From Oscillospiraceae bacterium (GTDB taxonomy: Bacteria; Bacillota; Clostridia; Oscillospirales; Oscillospiraceae), in NCBI GenBank assembly GCA_017480395.1, contig JAFVAS010000094.1:1-7154 (forward strand): a stretch of 7,154 bases of DNA, written 5' to 3'. Shown here piece by piece: positions 1 through 6,258 of this stretch. Position numbers and translations under genes: made by a program. The notes beneath the pieces are model-generated. The model had not been told where the DNA came from. It searched no databases and was given only the letters and a program-made list of their open reading frames with translations. Position 1 is the stretch's first letter, and each line of letters starts with the position of its first letter.

Positions 1-48
1 GAAGCCGCCAAAGGTGGCCGTGCGGAATTTCAGAACCGTTTCAGCCAT
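1..48 (-). CDS. 5' end of a gene leaving the window; possibly DivIVA-like cell-division protein
   Basis: The minus strand reads ATG at 48-46 followed by 15 open codons to the window edge, giving MAETVLKFRTATFGGF. A perfect AGGAGG (63-58) sits 9 nt before the ATG, and a good promoter lies just upstream at 82-110, so this is very likely a real start although only 16 residues are visible. The F-R-T-A-x-F-G-G-F pattern recalls, from memory, the N-terminus of clostridial DivIVA-domain proteins, where a similar stretch precedes a coiled coil. That identity is a guess, because no diagnostic domain is inside the window. It is transcribed in the same direction as glnN but separated from it by a strong terminator and has its own promoter, so it is probably an independent unit. 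Confidence 0.6.
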   Translation of the reverse strand, partial: MAETVLKFRTATFGGF

Positions 49-81
49 AAGAAACTGCCTCCTGTGGGTTTTCTTGTCGGT

Positions 82-110
82 ATTGTACCATATTCCCCAG
101 GGGTAGACAA
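82..110 (-). promoter_or_regulatory. Sigma-A promoter with extended -10 for the gene at 1-48
   Basis: Read on the minus strand, -35 TTGTCT (110-105) is followed by a 17-nt spacer and -10 TACAAT (87-82). A TG two bases before the -10 gives the extended form TGGTACAAT. Transcription should start near 75, giving a leader of roughly 27 nt that contains the AGGAGG. The spacer holds a small palindrome, CCCCAGGGG (95-103), which could be an operator or chance. Confidence 0.65.
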
Positions 111-120
111 GACAGCGCGG

Positions 121-150
121 AAAAAAATCCGCCGCCCGAGGGGCGGCGGA
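121..150 (-). terminator. Intrinsic terminator of glnN
   Basis: On the minus strand, a 10-bp perfect stem (TCCGCCGCCC, loop CTC, GGGCGGCGGA; 150-128) is followed directly by seven T residues (127-121). It begins 15 nt after the glnN stop codon. This is a textbook factor-independent terminator that separates glnN from the downstream promoter at 82-110. Confidence 0.93.
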
Positions 151-165
151 AGAAAAGGTATGGGA

Positions 166-2265
166 TCAGACCTCGAACATCAGGTCGCCGTAGGTGGGCA
201 CCGGCCAGTAGTCCTTGTCCACCAGCAGCTCCAGCTCGTCGATGGCGCAGCGCAGCTCCGCCATGGCGGGGACGACCTGGTCGTGGAAGGCGTGGGCCAT
301 CTGCACAGTGTTCTCCAGGGCGTTGGTGCGGGCGGTGACGTCCTGCAGGGCGTCGGTGGCGTTGCTGGCGCGGGTGAGCAGGGCGGAGACCCGGTTCAGC
401 AGACGGGTCTGGACGCTGACGTCGGCCTCCGGGCAGGCGGAGCGGACGGAGGCGATGGAGGAGGCCAGCTCGGTGGTGTAGCGGATGACGGCGGGGATGT
501 AGTGCTTGGGCACCATGTGGAGCATGGTCTGGGCCTCGATATTGATCTTCTTGGCGTAGCCCTCGTGGAGGATCTCGTAGCGGGACTCCAGCTCCACCTT
601 GGAGAAAATGTTGAACTTTCCGAAGAGGGCGATGGTGGAGTCGGCGATGAGGGCGGGGATGGCGTCCACCATGGAGGGGATGTTGGGCAGGCCCCGGCGG
701 GCGGCCTCCTCCACCCAGGCGTCGGAGTAGCCGTCGCCGTTGAAGACGATGCGCTGGTGGTCGGTCATCAGCTGCTTGATGAGGGCCTTGCAGGCGCGCT
801 CAAAGTCCTCGGCCCCCTCCAGGACGTCGGCGGCATCGCTGAAGGCCTCCGCCACAATGGCGTTCAGGGTGGTGTTGGCGGCGGCGATGGAGTCGGAGGA
901 GCCCACCATGCGGAACTCGAACTTGTTGCCGGTGAAGGCGAAGGGGGAGGTGCGGTTGCGGTCGGTGGCGTCCCGCATCAGCACCGGAACGGTGGAGACG
1001 CCGGAGTCCAGGGCGTTGTGGCCCGCGCCGTACTCCTCGGTGCCGTTGACGATGTTGTGCACCATCTCGTCCAGCTGATCGCCCAGGAAGATGGAGATGA
1101 TGGCGGGGGGCGCCTCCTGCGCGCCGAGGCGGAGGTCGTTGCCCACGTTGCTGGCGCTCTGGCGCAGCAGGGCGGCGTGGACATCCACCGCCTTGAGGAT
1201 GCAGGCCAGCACCAGCTGGAACTGCAGGTTGCTCTTGGGATCGTCGCCGGGCTCCATCAAATTCTCGCCGGTGTCGGTGGAGATGGACCAGTTGTTGTGC
1301 TTGCCGGAGCCGTTGACGCCGGCATAGGGCTTCTCGTGGAGCAGGCAGACCAGGCCATGGCGGGTGGCGACCCGCTTCATGGTCTCCATGGTGAGCTGGT
1401 TCTGATCGACGGCCACGTTGCACACGCTGAAGATGGGGGCCATCTCGTGCTGGGCGGGGGCGACCTCGTTGTGCTGGGTGGTGGCGGTGATGCCCAGCTT
1501 CCACAGCTCGTTGTTCAGATCCTTCATGAACGCGCCGACCCGCTCCCGGATGACGCCGAAGTACTGGTCGTCCAGCTCCTGCCCCTTGGGGGCGGGGGCA
1601 CCGAAGAGGGTGCGCCCACAGTAGATCAGATCGCGGCGGGTGAGGTACTTGTTGCGGTCCACCAGGAAATACTCCTGCTCCGGCCCCACGTTGGGATAGA
1701 CCCGCCGGGCGGTGGTGTTGCCGAAGAGCCGCAGGATGCGCAGGGACTGCTCGCTGATGGCCTCCATGCTGCGCAGCAGGGGCAGCTTGGTGTCCAGCGC
1801 CTCGCCGGAATAGGAGACGAAGATGGTGGGGATGCAGAGGACGTTGCCGGCGGACATCTCCTTGACAAAGGCGGGGGAGGTGATGTCCCAGGCGGTGTAG
1901 CCCCGGGCATAGGCGGTGGCACGCAGGCCGCCGGAGGGGAAGGAGGAGGCGTCCGGCTCGCCCATGATGAGCTGCTTTCCGGTCAGCTGGAGCAGCGTCT
2001 TGCCGTTGACGGGCAGGGTGATGAAGCTGTCGTGCTTTTCGGCGGTGGTGCCGGTCAGGGGCTGGAACCAATGGGTATAATGGGTGGCGCCCTTCTCCAC
2101 GGCCCAGTCCTTCATCTCGTTGGCCACGATGTCGGCGGTGGTCATACTGATCTGGCCGCCGTGGGCCATCACGTCCATCACCTCGGCAAAGACCTTTTTG
2201 GGCAGCCGCTCCCGCATGACGGACTCGTTAAAGACATTGGAGCCAAAAATCTCGGTAATATTCAT
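166..2265 (-). CDS. glnN: Glutamine synthetase type III
   Basis: A 699-residue enzyme condensing glutamate and ammonia with ATP to glutamine in the cytoplasm; the length fits the type III family (about 700 residues, against about 450 for type I). Visible landmarks are the type III N-terminal signature PLTGTTAEKHDSF (69-81), the metal-site motif GPEQEYF (194-200), NEVAPAQHEMAP (266-277), the nucleotide/ammonia-site stretch EKPYAGVNGSGKHNNWS (311-327), and the RDATDRNRTSP...FEFR block (431-452). The C-terminus YWPVPTYGDLMFEV also matches the family. All expected active-site blocks are present and the frame is intact. The ATG at 2265 is preceded by AAAGGG (2278-2273) at a 7-nt spacing. It is transcribed divergently from dapL and ends in a strong terminator, so it appears monocistronic. 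Type III enzymes are known as dodecamers in Bacteroides, cyanobacteria and clostridia. How this copy is regulated by nitrogen cannot be read from the sequence. Confidence 0.97.
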   Translation of the reverse strand: MNITEIFGSNVFNESVMRERLPKKVFAEVMDVMAHGGQISMTTADIVANEMKDWAVEKGATHYTHWFQPLTGTTAEKHDSFITLPVNGKTLLQLTGKQLIMGEPDASSFPSGGLRATAYARGYTAWDITSPAFVKEMSAGNVLCIPTIFVSYSGEALDTKLPLLRSMEAISEQSLRILRLFGNTTARRVYPNVGPEQEYFLVDRNKYLTRRDLIYCGRTLFGAPAPKGQELDDQYFGVIRERVGAFMKDLNNELWKLGITATTQHNEVAPAQHEMAPIFSVCNVAVDQNQLTMETMKRVATRHGLVCLLHEKPYAGVNGSGKHNNWSISTDTGENLMEPGDDPKSNLQFQLVLACILKAVDVHAALLRQSASNVGNDLRLGAQEAPPAIISIFLGDQLDEMVHNIVNGTEEYGAGHNALDSGVSTVPVLMRDATDRNRTSPFAFTGNKFEFRMVGSSDSIAAANTTLNAIVAEAFSDAADVLEGAEDFERACKALIKQLMTDHQRIVFNGDGYSDAWVEEAARRGLPNIPSMVDAIPALIADSTIALFGKFNIFSKVELESRYEILHEGYAKKINIEAQTMLHMVPKHYIPAVIRYTTELASSIASVRSACPEADVSVQTRLLNRVSALLTRASNATDALQDVTARTNALENTVQMAHAFHDQVVPAMAELRCAIDELELLVDKDYWPVPTYGDLMFEV

Positions 2266-2359
2266 TCAAACACCCTTTCCTGCGCTGTGCTGAGCATGAA
2301 AAGGGGAGACGGCGGGGCGTCAAAGGCGATTCCCGATGTCTCCACTCCTCTCGATCTCC

Positions 2360-2376
2360 GCGCGGCGTCGCCGCGC
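2360..2376. repeat. Perfect 8+1+8 GC palindrome in the glnN leader
   Basis: GCGCGGCG and CGCCGCGC flank a single T, giving a perfect 17-nt inverted repeat. It lies about 20 nt downstream of the candidate glnN -10 and about 95 nt before the glnN ATG. It has no T tract on either side, so it is not a terminator. It could be a dyad operator or a transcript hairpin; in RNA the tip would have to open to form a loop. Confidence 0.6.
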
Positions 2377-2393
2377 ATCACGTTCCAAGAAAA

Positions 2394-2422
2394 AGGATAC
2401 AACAAAACACCGCGCTTTGCAA
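2394..2422 (-). promoter_or_regulatory. Candidate glnN promoter
   Basis: On the minus strand, TTGCAA (2422-2417) and TATCCT (2399-2394) are separated by exactly 17 nt, each matching four of six consensus bases. The predicted start near 2387 gives a leader of about 120 nt. The -35 is itself a palindrome within an imperfect inverted repeat (CGCT at 2413-2416 and AGCG at 2424-2427). A weaker alternative further upstream is TTGTGT-18-TATTTT. Confidence 0.4.
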
Positions 2423-2451
2423 GAGCGAATTGCGGAAAATAGAGTCCTCCT

Positions 2452-2474
2452 ATCCGGGGACACAAAATCCGGGG
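2452..2474. repeat. Two ATCCGGGG direct repeats upstream of the dapL -35
   Basis: ATCCGGGG occurs at 2452-2459 and 2467-2474, 15 bp apart start to start. The second copy ends 7 bp before the dapL -35 box and both lie between the divergent dapL and glnN promoters. The position suits an activator or repressor site, but the repeat is short and may be chance in GC-rich DNA. Confidence 0.35.
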
Positions 2475-2481
2475 GTTTCCC

Positions 2482-2511
2482 TTGACAGAGGCGGTAGATG
2501 CGGTGTACTAT
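2482..2511 (+). promoter_or_regulatory. dapL promoter
   Basis: A perfect -35 TTGACA (2482-2487), an 18-nt spacer and -10 TACTAT (2506-2511) form a near-consensus sigma-A promoter. The predicted start near 2518 gives a dapL leader of about 93 nt. A coding frame open upstream of dapL would start inside this -35, which argues against the longer protein start. Confidence 0.8.
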
Positions 2512-2522
2512 TTGAATATTAA

Positions 2523-2602
2523 GCGCCGCCCTCCTGCATTTTGCCGGATGGGGCGCGGACAGAAGCCACCACGCCCCGCCGGGGCGTTTGACCAGAAAGG
2601 AG
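2523..2602 (+). promoter_or_regulatory. Structured dapL 5' leader with possible Shine-Dalgarno occlusion
   Basis: Hairpin 1 pairs GCGCC (2523-2527) with GGCGC (2552-2556) and continues inward with CC/GG, TCC/GGA and GC/GC, interrupted by a bulge and mismatches. Hairpin 2 is a perfect 7-bp stem, ACGCCCC-GCC-GGGGCGT (2571-2587). Two alternatives exist: CGCCCC (2572-2577) can pair with GGGGCG (2550-2555), and CTCCT (2531-2535), part of the hairpin 1 stem, is complementary to AGGAG (2598-2602), the dapL ribosome binding site. It is too short for a lysine (L-box) riboswitch and I recognise no known class. Any regulatory role is inference. Confidence 0.4.
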
Positions 2603-2610
2603 TTTTGATT

Positions 2611-3834
2611 TTGGCAAAGATCAACGCAAATTATCAGAAGCTGCCGGGCAGCTATCTGTTCTCCGAGATCGCCCGCCGCACCGCGGCCTATTCCGCCGCC
2701 CACCCCGAGGCTAAGCTCATCAAAATGGGCATCGGCGACGTGACCCGTCCCCTGGTGCCCGCCGTCATCGCCGCCATGCACGAGGCGGTGGAGGAGATGG
2801 CCCACGCCGAGACCTTTAAGGGCTATGGCCCGGAGCAGGGCTACGACTTCCTGCGCCACGCCATCGCCGAGCACGACTACCGCGCCCGGGGCATCGACAT
2901 CGACGAGAGCGAGATTTTTGTCTCCGACGGGGCCAAGAGCGACTGCGGCAACATCGGCGACATTCTGAGCGTGGACAACAGGGTGGCCGTCTGCGACCCG
3001 GTATATCCCGTCTATGTGGACACCAACGCCATGGCCGGCCGCGCCGGGGACTATGACGAGGCCGCCCAGGGCTGGAGCAACATCTACTACATGCCCACCA
3101 CCGCCGAGAACGGCTTTTCCCCCGCGCTGCCCACGGAGAAGGTGGACGTGATCTACCTCTGCTCGCCCAATAACCCCACCGGCACCGTGCTGAATTTTGA
3201 GCAGCTCAAGGCCTGGGTGGACTATGCCAACGCCAACGGGTCGCTGATCCTCTTCGACGCCGCCTATGAGCGCTTCATCACCGAGCCCGGCGTGCCCCAC
3301 TCCATCTTCGAGGTGGAGGGTGCCAAGACCTGCGCCATCGAGTTCCGCTCCTTCTCCAAGACCGCCGGCTTCACCGGTGCCCGCTGCGGCTACACCGTCG
3401 TCCCCAAGGCGCTGGAGCGGGAGGGTGCCAGCCTGAACGCCATGTGGAACCGCCGCCAGACCACCAAGTTCAACGGCGCGTCCTACATCATCCAGAAGGG
3501 TGCCGCCGCCATCTACACCGAGGAGGGCAACGCCCAGATCGAGGCCACCCTGGACTACTACCGGGCCAACGCCAAGGTCATCAAGGAGGGCCTGGCCGCC
3601 TGCGGGCTGGAGGTCTACGGCGCGGTGAACAGCCCCTATGTCTGGTGCAAGACCCCGGAGGGCATGGGCTCCTGGGACTTCTTCACCCTGCTGCTGGAGC
3701 AGGCCAACGTCATCACCACCCCCGGCGCGGGCTTTGGCCCCAGCGGGGAGGGGTATATCCGCCTGACCGCCTTCGGCGACGCGGAGGCGACCAGGGAGGC
3801 CGTCCAGCGCATTCAGAAGCTGCTGAAGAAATAA
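2611..3834 (+). CDS. dapL: LL-diaminopimelate aminotransferase
   Basis: A 407-residue, PLP-dependent class I/II aminotransferase that converts tetrahydrodipicolinate directly to LL-diaminopimelate with glutamate as amino donor, bypassing the succinylase or acetylase steps of lysine and peptidoglycan precursor synthesis. Family landmarks are the N-terminus KINANYQKLPGSYLFSEIAR (3-22), IGDVTRPL (41-48), FKGYGPEQGYDFLR (69-82), SPNNPTG (185-191), FDAAYE (215-220) and SFSKTAGFTGARCGY (247-261), in which K250 should be the Schiff-base lysine. I chose the TTG at 2611 because AAAGGAG (2596-2602) lies 8 nt before it and the protein then begins MAKIN, as in clostridial homologues. A TTG at 2605 would add two residues. 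The open frame back to 2482 covers the promoter. It is apparently monocistronic, divergent from glnN and followed by a hairpin. Confidence 0.96.
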   Translation: MAKINANYQKLPGSYLFSEIARRTAAYSAAHPEAKLIKMGIGDVTRPLVPAVIAAMHEAVEEMAHAETFKGYGPEQGYDFLRHAIAEHDYRARGIDIDESEIFVSDGAKSDCGNIGDILSVDNRVAVCDPVYPVYVDTNAMAGRAGDYDEAAQGWSNIYYMPTTAENGFSPALPTEKVDVIYLCSPNNPTGTVLNFEQLKAWVDYANANGSLILFDAAYERFITEPGVPHSIFEVEGAKTCAIEFRSFSKTAGFTGARCGYTVVPKALEREGASLNAMWNRRQTTKFNGASYIIQKGAAAIYTEEGNAQIEATLDYYRANAKVIKEGLAACGLEVYGAVNSPYVWCKTPEGMGSWDFFTLLLEQANVITTPGAGFGPSGEGYIRLTAFGDAEATREAVQRIQKLLKK

Positions 3835-3849
3835 GATCACACATACACG

Positions 3850-3882
3850 AAGAGCGCAGGCGAAACAGTCGCCTGCGCTCTT
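3850..3882. terminator. Long hairpin between convergent genes, probable bidirectional terminator
   Basis: A perfect 14-bp stem, AAGAGCGCAGGCGA / TCGCCTGCGCTCTT, encloses a 5-nt loop (AACAG). It starts 15 nt after the dapL stop and lies 68 nt beyond the stop of the convergent membrane-protein gene. The stem is very stable, but neither strand has a proper T run after it (only CTCTTGTGCGCTTGTT on the plus strand). Termination is therefore likely but not certain; RNA 3'-end protection is an alternative role. Confidence 0.65.
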
Positions 3883-3950
3883 GTGCGCTTGTTCTCGCCT
3901 ATGTGTCCTCCAAGCAGGCCGCCGCCAGCAGGAGGATGGAAAGCCGGAGT

Positions 3951-5216
3951 TTATGCCGCTTCAAAGTCGTGCACGCTCCTTCCGGTGTACTGGATGGCGA
4001 TGCGGCTCTCCGGGTCGGCGTCGGTGCAGTACAGCACCAGCAGGAACAGCCACTCCAGCGGCTTCATCACGAAGTAGACCAGATCCGCCGCCCATTTGGA
4101 GTGGATCAGCTTGGCGACGGGGAAGCCATAGGTGTCGTAGAAGTGCCGCAGATGGCGGTGGAATGTGGGGGTCTTCTCCTCCAGAATCTGCTCAAAGGCG
4201 TTGGCCACGCAGAGCTGACGGTTGACGATGACGGCGTGGCCGTGGCGCACTCCCATCCGCTGGGGGCGCACCACCCTCCGGTGGCCTCCGGCGGCCACGG
4301 TGCAGAGGTAGTGCTCGTCGTAGTAGAGGTTCTGCGGGGCGACCCGCTGGCTCAGATTCCAGTCGGCGGTCTCGGTAAAGGCCTGGATGGCGGCGCTGGG
4401 GGACTGCCCGAACAGGGCGAGCACGGCGACCAGGATTCCCATCAGGGGCGCCGCCGCCACCAGGGCCAGCACCGGCCAGAGGGCGGCTCTGCGCAGCAGT
4501 TTCTGCAGCGGCTTCAGCGCCGTTCCCTCCCGGGGCAGGGCCTTGCCCGCGCAGATCACATCCCGGATCGTCCGGGCGGACAGCATCAGCACGCAGGCGG
4601 GCAGCAGCAGGGGCAGGACAAAGTCGGTGGAGTTGGCAATCTGCACCGCCCAGAGGATCTGCACCCCGCAGCCCAGATAGATGGCGGAGATAGAAAACAC
4701 AATGCCCAGGGGCGGCAGCTTCTCCAGCGGAGCATAGGTCAGCAGCAGATAGCCCCCAAACCCCAGCAGGGTCAGCACGATGACGGTGGGGGCGGAGTGG
4801 GTGTTGATCGGGGTGTGCACCTGGGCGTTGTAGAGGGTCTCCATCCAGTCCGCGGTGAACTCCACATCGGAGAGGGACATGAAGACGATGGTATAGGGCA
4901 CCCCCAGCAGCATTGCGGCCAGGTCGAAGTAGCGTCCCTGATTCCGCAGCGCCCCGTTCCGCCAGGGCCGCACCAGCAGGATCAGCTCCGCCGCCGTGAT
5001 GACCATGGGGTAGAAGACCAGCAGGGCGACGGGGAAGATGGCGATCAGGGCAAAATGCAGGTCGGCCAGCCACCAGGCGAAGTCCGAACCCGACAGAATA
5101 TGCAGCTCTTGAAAGTTCCAGATGGCGTAGACCAGCCCGGCCGCCGCCCCCATGGCCATGGCGGTCAGCAGGGAGGCGGCGATATAGTGATCCCGATACC
5201 AGCGAATGAGTTTCAT
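3951..5216 (-). CDS. Polytopic membrane protein of unknown function, possibly DUF6688 family
   Basis: A 421-residue protein starting at the ATG at 5216, which has GGAGG (5228-5224) 7 nt upstream; an in-frame ATG at 5258 lies upstream of the -10 and is rejected. About eight hydrophobic segments are visible (roughly 12-32, 52-82, 97-114, 142-161, 168-190, 198-212, 246-269, 377-397), without a cleavable signal peptide; the positively charged N-terminus suggests an inside start. Between the last two segments lies a polar domain (about 281-376) rich in aromatic, His, Cys and Arg residues, including NLYYDEHYLCTVA (296-308), GHRRVVRPQRMGVRHG (311-326) and VNRQLCVANAFEQIL (331-345). A short charged tail with DPESRIAIQYTG (401-412) follows. 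From memory the C-terminal part resembles the uncharacterised DUF6688 family; I could not check this. No enzymatic or transport motif is recognised. It has its own promoter and no co-transcribed neighbour. Confidence 0.88.
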   Translation of the reverse strand: MKLIRWYRDHYIAASLLTAMAMGAAAGLVYAIWNFQELHILSGSDFAWWLADLHFALIAIFPVALLVFYPMVITAAELILLVRPWRNGALRNQGRYFDLAAMLLGVPYTIVFMSLSDVEFTADWMETLYNAQVHTPINTHSAPTVIVLTLLGFGGYLLLTYAPLEKLPPLGIVFSISAIYLGCGVQILWAVQIANSTDFVLPLLLPACVLMLSARTIRDVICAGKALPREGTALKPLQKLLRRAALWPVLALVAAAPLMGILVAVLALFGQSPSAAIQAFTETADWNLSQRVAPQNLYYDEHYLCTVAAGGHRRVVRPQRMGVRHGHAVIVNRQLCVANAFEQILEEKTPTFHRHLRHFYDTYGFPVAKLIHSKWAADLVYFVMKPLEWLFLLVLYCTDADPESRIAIQYTGRSVHDFEAA

Positions 5217-5239
5217 GTGTTTCCCTCCGTTTCCAGCAC

Positions 5240-5268
5240 AGGATACACCGGATGGCATTGAAAGTCAA
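5240..5268 (-). promoter_or_regulatory. Promoter of the membrane-protein gene
   Basis: On the minus strand, TTGACT (5268-5263), a 17-nt spacer and TATCCT (5245-5240) form a good sigma-A promoter. The start would be near 5233, giving a leader of under 20 nt, just enough for the GGAGG ribosome binding site. Confidence 0.75.
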
Positions 5269-5285
5269 GTAAAATTTATTGATTT

Positions 5286-5303
5286 ACAATATCTTAATAT
5301 TGT
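5286..5303. repeat. AT-rich inverted repeat between divergent promoters, possible operator
   Basis: ACAATAT (5286-5292) and ATATTGT (5297-5303) form a perfect 7-4-7 inverted repeat. A further copy, ACAATATT (5339-5346), overlaps the -10 and start region of the transporter promoter. The dyad sits 18 bp from the -35 of the leftward promoter and 13 bp from the -35 of the rightward one. It is followed by a T6 run, but the stem contains only one G-C pair per arm, so a terminator is unlikely. Confidence 0.45.
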
Positions 5304-5315
5304 TTTTTGAAATGG

Positions 5316-5343
5316 TTGAAATTTCTGCGCCCTGTGATACAAT
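5316..5343 (+). promoter_or_regulatory. Extended -10 promoter of the eamA-mrnC-rqcH operon
   Basis: TTGAAA (5316-5321), a 16-nt spacer and TACAAT (5338-5343) with an upstream TG (TGATACAAT) form a strong sigma-A candidate. The predicted start near 5350 gives a leader of about 25 nt containing the GGGGAGG ribosome binding site. No other promoter is evident before mrnC or rqcH. Confidence 0.75.
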
Positions 5344-5374
5344 ATTAAAAGCATGATTTTTGGGGAGGGATCGT

Positions 5375-6256
5375 ATGAGCCGAAGGACAAAGGGCATCGC
5401 CTGCATCGTCGCATCCGCCTTCTGTTTCTCGCTGATGAATATGTTCGTGCGGCTCTCCGGCGACCTGCCCACCCTACAGACGAGCTTTTTCCGCAACGCC
5501 GTGGCGTTGGTGACCGCGCTGGTGCTGCTGCTCCGTGACCGGGAGCGGCCCCGGGTGCAGGGGCGGGACTGGCTCCACCTGCTGCTCCGGGCGGCGGCGG
5601 GCACCGTGGGCATTCTGGGCAATTTCTACGCGGTGGATCACCTGGCCCAGTCCGACGCCTCCATGCTGAACAAGATGTCCCCCTTCTGCGTCATCCTCTT
5701 CTCCTGGCTGATTCTGAAGGAGAAGCTGACCCATTGGCAGGTGCTGGCGGTGGTGACCGCCTTTGTGGGCAGTCTGTTCGTCGTCAAGCCCACCTTCTCC
5801 AACCTGGAGCTGCTGCCCTCCCTGATCGGGCTGGCCGGGGGCATCTGCGCCGGCTTCGCCTATACCCAGGTGCGCATTCTCGGCCTGCGGGGGGTGCACA
5901 GCACGGTGATCGTCGCCTTTTTCTCCGCCTTTTCCTGCCTGGTGGTGCTGCCGGGGATGATCCTGGGCTTTGTGCCCATGACCCTGGGACAGCTGCTCTG
6001 CCTGCTGGGGGCGGGGCTGGCCGCCGCCGGGGGGCAGTTTGGCATCACCCTGGCCTACACCTTTGCCGCTGGGCGGGAGGTATCGGTCTACGACTACACC
6101 CAGATCATCTTCTCCACCGTCATCGGCTACTTCGTCTTTCAGCAGCTGCCCGACGGCTGGAGCTTTGTGGGCTATGCCCTCATCATCGGGGCGGCGGTCT
6201 TTATGTTCCTGTATAACAACGACAAGCTGGCCTTTGCCCGGCCAAAGGAGGACTGA
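5375..6256 (+). CDS. EamA/DMT-family transporter
   Basis: A 293-residue inner-membrane protein with about ten hydrophobic segments in two repeated halves (roughly 7-137 and 148-281), the layout of drug/metabolite transporters. The end of the first half, LNKMSPFCVILFSWLILKEK (98-117), matches the conserved end of an EamA repeat (a small-residue/proline helix followed by LxEK). The second half has the parallel YTQIIFSTVIGYFVFQQLPD (241-260). The ATG at 5375 follows GGAGG (5364-5368) by 6 nt; a start at 5360 would lie upstream of that site. The substrate cannot be told from sequence: family members export amino acids or import metabolites such as S-adenosylmethionine. It is first in an operon with mrnC, whose ribosome binding site lies in the last codons of this gene. 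No functional link to the RNA genes is evident. Confidence 0.93.
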   Translation: MSRRTKGIACIVASAFCFSLMNMFVRLSGDLPTLQTSFFRNAVALVTALVLLLRDRERPRVQGRDWLHLLLRAAAGTVGILGNFYAVDHLAQSDASMLNKMSPFCVILFSWLILKEKLTHWQVLAVVTAFVGSLFVVKPTFSNLELLPSLIGLAGGICAGFAYTQVRILGLRGVHSTVIVAFFSAFSCLVVLPGMILGFVPMTLGQLLCLLGAGLAAAGGQFGITLAYTFAAGREVSVYDYTQIIFSTVIGYFVFQQLPDGWSFVGYALIIGAAVFMFLYNNDKLAFARPKED

Positions 6257-6258
6257 CC

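Noticed and set aside
64..2442. Long plus-strand open frame (792 codons) spanning all of glnN in antisense
   Set aside because: It runs through the glnN terminator and control region, and its composition (Gly/Val/His/Gln-rich, repetitive) is what the complement of a GC-rich gene gives. The opposite frame has every glutamine synthetase motif.
2482..2610. 43-residue N-terminal extension of DapL
   Set aside because: The upstream TTG is part of the -35 box, the extension is unlike DapL, and a good ribosome binding site precedes the TTG at 2611.
2518..2610. Lysine (L-box) riboswitch or T-box upstream of dapL
   Set aside because: The leader is about 93 nt, too short for either, and shows no T-box sequence (such as TGGNACC) or L-box core that I recognise.
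2320..3840. Minus-strand open frame (506 codons) antisense to dapL
   Set aside because: Same artefact: low-complexity Gly/Val/Ala-rich translation, no domain, and it crosses both divergent promoters.
3883..3950. Possible small gene or RNA between dapL and the convergent membrane-protein gene
   Set aside because: Only 68 nt remain beside the hairpin, with no promoter, start with ribosome binding site, or further structure.
3444..5261. Plus-strand open frame (605 codons) across the end of dapL and the membrane-protein gene
   Set aside because: It crosses the dapL stop, the intergenic hairpin and a gene on the other strand, and its translation is Gly/Gln/His-rich shadow sequence.
5286..5310. 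Hairpin followed by T6 as an intrinsic terminator
   Set aside because: The stem is almost all A-T, and it lies between two divergent promoters where no transcript needs to end; an operator is more plausible.
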